The notes under the pieces: model-generated
Told to the model about the DNA's origin: nothing
The model's input: the letters and a program-made list of their open reading frames with translations, nothing else
Database searches by the model: none
Program-made: the position numbers and the translations under genes
Source: Struthio camelus
Lineage: Eukaryota; Chordata; Aves; Struthioniformes; Struthionidae
Direction: 5' to 3'
DNA length: 64,000 nt
Assembly: GCF_040807025.1 (NCBI RefSeq)
Contig: NC_090942.1
Span: 68,156,911-68,220,910, forward strand
In this document: positions 35,701 to 64,000 of the stretch, one piece after another
Layout: the number at the start of each line of letters is the position of its first letter
Numbering within the stretch: the stretch's first letter is position 1

Positions 35701-38700
35701 ATCTCTCTGTGCGTTTTTAATTTGTATTAATTTGTGTTAATTTGCATGTTTAATTTGGGCTATTTAGGTATTTGGGGATAAACAGTAGGTATTTATTACA
35801 ATATTTCCTGTTGAATATTGCAGTAGGAGGAGTTAGGTGGATTTCACAGTGGAAACTGCTGCACGTAAAATGCGGATAAAATTCTATATGCATTTCAAAC
35901 AACTAAAAAACAAAGAACGTATTCTAAGCAATATATAAGAAGGCTTTTCTAGTTTTCTGTTGCATCTCACAAAGTTCCTGAACTTGTCTAAGATACTTTG
36001 CAGCTACTGTCTTGAATTTAGTCCGATTTCCCTTGAAGGTCAAGCCTACATTGCTTTAAAAATCCTTGGTTTCAGCAACTGAGTTTCAAAATATGATTGC
36101 TTGTTCTAAATACTTTATAAAACTCTGCTGCTACTGTGCATCTGAAGAGTTTTGGAGGTTTTTTAACTCTTTGCTCTCCCCTATCTCCCCTTCTTTTTTA
36201 TTCTCATCCTCCCCCCCGCACCCCCTCCCCCCATAATTGCATACCTCTGCAACTTGGATTTAATTTATTTATCCTTAGTTTCTTTGTATATTCCTCGCTC
36301 CTTTTGCGGTGGGTCTTACTTCAGCAGCAGGGTTAGGCAGAAATAGATCTTCTACTTGCCAAGGAAACCTGTAGAGATTCTGACCTCAGACTTAATTTTC
36401 CAGAGCAGCAAAACATGATTTTTTAAAAAAGACATTCTAATTTGTTTCCAGGTCCGTTATTTTTGAAGCAGACGAAGCCAAAAATATCAACAGAATTGTT
36501 GCGCTAACAAAAAAGCATATAAGTTCTTGATTAGAAGTTACTACTTTCATCCTGAAGTTTTTGATGGTACATAAAAATCTTTCAATTAGGGACTAAGCTT
36601 ATCCTTATTAGAATAATATAGCCTTTCATGTCTGTGCTTCTTCATGTTTTCCACAAAGATGTATTTGACATACATCAAAATCCCTGCAAAGATAGATTAA
36701 AATGCTTGCGATAATGCTATCCACAACTAAATCACTGCTGACATAGTAAAAAGGAAATAATAAGAATTATTATTGCCTCTGAGCTGGCTGTGCACACAAA
36801 AGTGGGTCCTAAAAGTAAAATCTTTGGTGTAGAGTCTTCTCTATTTTCTGGTGAATACTGTGTGTTAAAAATGTGCAGCTTTTAATACAAGTGCTAAGTC
36901 CAAGAAAATTCTGAAAAATATTTTAAGACAGTGTTAAAAAAGACTTTGGGCATATTCTGTTCTTTATTGATAAGTTTAACATCATCACCTCCACAAGATT
37001 AAAATCCTTTAAGGAATACATTTTATCGTGTTTGAGTTCTTGTACCACAGATGTATACACAGAAACAGAATAAAACAGAACTGCTTTCAAACTGTCTTAA
37101 CATGCTAATTTTTGGAAGTATAGATATAACATTAAAAATCCTTTAAAATAATTAGTTGTCTTTAGTCTGATAAATTATTTGAGACATTTAAAATGGGTGG
37201 TTTTCACTGCACTGGTCTTATTTACTAACTTAAGCCAAAATAGCAAAATCATGAAGAATTACCATAGTTAGCAATGTATGTAGTTTACAAGCATGCTGTT
37301 TTTTGTTTGGTATCTTTTCAAGATTTACTGAACAGTCTCTCCTCTGCTTCTAAGAAGAAATAAAAAGGTGAATAAAAATACCGGTGAAAGACCATTTCCT
37401 GCTACATGTTCTAGAGCTGAATTAATGGAGAACAGAAAAGCGAAGTTCTTAGCAGTAACAATCAGTTTTCTGTGCCACTTCAAAAGTTGAAGAGAACCAC
37501 AAGAGAGCCCACAGCCTGTGAATGTTGGGTAGGTGCAGTTCATTTTACAGCTAGATTGTTGTTTGAATCTCGGCAAACTTAGTATTAAGGAACAAAGTTT
37601 TCCGTAGGAAATCATTATAGCGTTAGATGCTTTAACATTTTTCTTCTACGTGATTTAGGCGCTTAAGTTATTCAGTGGCAGTAAAGGGGTTTCGGCAAAC
37701 GTTACCTTCTAGTCCCCTTTGTTAGAGACGGGTATAAATGGCCTGCCATAAATGGCCACTCCTGTGCATTCATGGTTGCTAAGAATATTCTTCAGTGTAG
37801 ATCAGGCTGAGGGAAGTACTGCTGTTTCAAGTTATTTTTTTTCTTAATTGATGAGCAGTAAAGGAATACATTTTGAAAATGACATACTGTCAAATTGTGT
37901 TCTTAAGGCATCTATATAACACCTTGGTATGATTTCGTAATTGCCCTTTGCCTCAGGAAATACCCTTTCTGTTCTTTCTACCACATAACACCACATCTCT
38001 CTTTGGTTTGTAAACATTGTATAAAATTTCACTGGCAGAAGTAACATAATTACTTGGCTCACTGAGATTAGATTAGTCATGAGGCTTTTCTGGCATCCTG
38101 TTTGTCCATGAGCTACACCTTCAACAGTTACCCCACAACCACACAGGTGTTTAAAGCTTCCTTTGGTTCAGCTGGGATCTAAGAGAAGAGATAGGAGGTA
38201 AGAGGTGGAGAATCACGGCGAGGCAAATGCTTGTAGTTAGAAGTGTTGTTTATATGTTCCTGAAAAGCTGAGCGCTAAACATCTGCCACCCACTTTCACT
38301 GGCAAACGCCGTTAACAGAAGCAAACCAATTTTCAGGGTCCACTGAGCTACATAACGATGAGGGGCAAGTAACACAAACGCGCTCAGGAGTATAACAGAA
38401 ATAACGTTGTGCGTCCCAACTATACACCTTTATGCAAGGTAGAGGAAGCTCCGTGCGGCAAAGTTTCAGAGTGACTTCCCACACGTTGCACGGAGCCCTT
38501 CCGGTGCGGCAGGCCGGAGACCTCAGGTACCCGGATAACTCTGGGCATAACTAGGTTCATGAACACGCGATCGATTTCTCCGCCATTTGGACTCTGTCTT
38601 CTCACTGTAATTCTTGCGCAAACGAGTCATGTAGCAGCAAGTACTGAACAGGCATGCGTACAACCGTCAATACTCACTAAAAGCAAAACTGGAAAACCAA

Positions 38701-38799
38701 CAGGAAAAGGAGTAAATCGCACAGTAAGAAGGAAAAGCAGACTTTTTTCCTTTTAAATAAGGAAATATATGCTGGTAAAGAGCGGAGGATTATAGAAAC
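32780..38799. other. Intergenic, 3' part, upstream of IPO8
   Basis: Apart from an old CR1/L3-like tail near 33920-33982 and a CArG/TATA-like cluster at 37733-37757, nothing is recognised. Two pyrimidine-rich tracts (about 35400-35660 and 36130-36330) give incidental open frames. Confidence 0.55.
33920..33982 (+). mobile_element. Possible ancient CR1/L3-like 3' tail
   Basis: The stretch gactagacactgag, ctgatctgccctagtatgg and cttatgttctt resembles, from memory, the 3' end of old amniote CR1/L3-type LINEs (ctagatggacc..tctgacccagtatggc..cttatgttctt). It is short and diverged, so family assignment is uncertain. Confidence 0.45.
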
Positions 38800-38999
38800 A
38801 CGACCCCAGCAGGCCAGCCGCACCCCAGAGCGTGGGTGGGACAGCAAGATGTCTGTGAAGGGTCTGGGGGACCTTGGCCGCTTCCCACCAGCTACCAAAA
38901 CAGGCCACCGGGCAGCGACGGCCGCGGCCCCTGCCGGCCTCTGGGGCGCAAACGCTGCGAGGAGCCGCAGCGAGCTCCACCAAGCCGCTCTCTGCCCTG

Positions 39000-39012
39000 C
39001 AACATGGCCGCC
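39000..39012 (+). promoter_or_regulatory. YY1-like site 1
   Basis: caacatggccgcc fits the YY1 core (A-A-n-ATGG-C/G-CGC) except for ccg in place of cgg. Lies about 360 nt upstream of the IPO8 ATG. Confidence 0.5.
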
Positions 39013-39095
39013 CCCGTGGGGCTTCGGAAAGGCCGCGGCCTGGAAGCCCCGCCCCGCCCGCTGCCAAGGTTTGCCGCTGATTTTTCTCCGTACAG

Positions 39096-39108
39096 CAACA
39101 TGGCGGCC
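39096..39108 (+). promoter_or_regulatory. YY1-like site 2
   Basis: caacatggcggcc matches the YY1 core ATGGCGGC. It is 96 nt after site 1, in the same orientation, inside the CpG island. Confidence 0.6.
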
Positions 39109-39314
39109 CCCTCGCGCAGTTCGAGGCCAGAAGGCGGCGCTGCGGCCGTAAAGCAGCGCCCGTTTCCCGATAGCCAGCTGTCGCAAACCGGTGAATGGCT
39201 CTGGAGCGCGAGCGGGGGGGGTGGGGGACAGGAGCTTGTGATTGTGGTACGGGGTGGGGGGGGGGCAGCGCCGGCGGCGGCGGCGGCTCCTCTTCCTCCG
39301 CCGCCTCCCGGTGA

Positions 39315-62814
<23,500 letters not shown>

Positions 62815-64000
62815 GTAAGTGGTAAGGAAGTGAAATAGGTTTATGTTTATAATTCTTGTTATCAACTGCAATTTCCAAAAAAAAAAAAAAAAGTCTAGCC
62901 CTTAACCATATTTATGAAGTCTGTAGAGCGATTGCGTTGTATAGTAAGAACTTTTGACAGTTTGTTTCTTTAAAACTATTAACATTCTTTGCTGTTTTTA
63001 TCTTCCCATTTTAAACCCAGATTTTTCTTCCAAGTTTCTCGAAAACTTTGCTTTTTTGCTGCGGAACAATCCCTTGGTCCTCTTCTGCTTTGCTAGTGAA
63101 ATGGAAGGATATTTAAAAAAAACAAACGTGCATTCCATCATTAACATTGTTTATGATCCTTTAGCAAAACCTCCAACAGCTTACACTATTGTGGGCTTCT
63201 TTTGGTTCCAGGAAGATGTTTACTTAACACATTGCAGGAATATTTTGTCTAGTTTACAGCCTTCTTACTGTAAAATATGTGGCTTTAAGTCTCATTGCCT
63301 TGGCCAGTTGAGAGTTTTGCAAATAAATGGAAGGAGCACAGAGTTTCTATCCTTCCTTCATTCTTTATATCACAGTATCTTCGCAAAGCTGAGTACTTTG
63401 CAGAAGTTTGAATACGCGTTTAACTCACGCTTTTGCTCCATAAGGTAATATTTGTTACAGTTTGCCTTACGCTTTTGTAGAGTGTGGAGCCCAAGGTATG
63501 CCATCTCTCCATGTCACAAGTAACTACTGAAAAGTCATCACTTTTAGAATGAGCACAGAGGCCTTGTGCAGGAGGCTTCCTTTTGGAAGTATGCAAAAAA
63601 TTTATTTTATGTAAGTTTTCTTTCTGTACAGGATATGTCATCTAGTCTTCCTGTAAAAGGAGTATGTTACCAACATTCACCTTTTGCTTTTTACCAGTGT
63701 ACCTATCCATCAGCTGCTATGAAATCGTGGAACATCAATAATCTTTTGGAAAATGATTGTAGATTGCATTGGACTGTAAATGTCCTCCTTCGTGTTGGGG
63801 TATAGCAGTGAAGAGGAAGACTTTGTCCCTGTTGTGAGGAGCCTTTCATGTTGAATGGGAGTTTCTAAACCCATTTATTGCTGTCCTGGGAAAAAAAAGG
63901 GAGGATTTATTCCAGTATACTGCTCCTCTTTGAAATTTTCAGCCTTGAAACATGAGGTTGTAATACGCTTTATAAAGGGCTAGTAATTCCTAAACACTCC
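62815..64000 (+). other. IPO8 intron 12 (partial)
   Basis: Runs to the window edge. A 164-codon frame at 62954-63448 has no recognisable signature and does not fit the expected continuation of importin-8 after ILLK. Confidence 0.6.

Noticed and set aside
62954..63448. 164-codon frame in IPO8 intron 12
   Set aside because: Rich in Phe/Leu/Cys without a domain; does not match the part of importin-8 expected next.

Overview
The window is nuclear DNA of a vertebrate, most likely a bird. Its genes are split by many GT-AG introns. It holds a 5'-truncated CR1 LINE whose 3' end is the (ATTCTGTG)n tail typical of avian CR1, a CpG-island promoter, and faint remains of very old amniote repeats. The species cannot be named from the sequence alone.

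Two protein-coding genes lie head to tail on the + strand. The first, about 1-28625, is the 3' part of CAPRIN2 (caprin family member 2, also called RNG140 or C1QDC1). Thirteen coding exons are visible, encoding about 879 residues. The N-terminal caprin homology region lies upstream of the window. The visible exons encode, in order: a short junction segment; a single 843-nt exon filled with about 14 degenerate tryptophan-centred repeats of roughly 14-22 residues; the caprin segment that resembles the G3BP-binding motif of CAPRIN1; a long S/T/P/Q-rich linker; RG-rich segments; and a C-terminal C1q domain. A short 3' UTR with two AATAAA signals follows.

From about 28.6 to 38.8 kb is an AT-rich intergenic stretch with no gene I can support. 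It contains the CR1 copy (32305-32779), an older CR1/L3-like 3' tail (about 33920-33982) and a CArG/TATA-like cluster (37733-37757). A CpG island (about 38.8-39.9 kb) with two YY1-type motifs marks the promoter of the second gene.

The second gene, from 39366 to beyond the right edge, is the 5' part of IPO8 (importin-8). Twelve coding exons give the first 446 residues of a protein that is normally about 1,037 residues long. They include the importin-beta N-terminal (Ran-binding) domain and the first HEAT-repeat block. IPO8 introns hold a probable non-autonomous hAT transposon with recognisable inverted ends and imperfect 8-bp target duplications, MIR-like remains, and a (TA)24 microsatellite ending 24 nt before exon 11.

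The two genes are neighbours in other amniotes as well, and they are not functionally linked as an operon would be. CAPRIN2 is an RNA-granule, translational-control and Wnt-related protein. IPO8 is a nuclear import receptor. I found no wholly new system. The most distinctive items are the repeat-filled CAPRIN2 exon, the hairpin cluster next to a CAPRIN2 acceptor, alternative-splicing signals in the C1q exon, an unexplained minus-strand exon-like ORF in a CAPRIN2 intron, and the microsatellite abutting an IPO8 splice acceptor.
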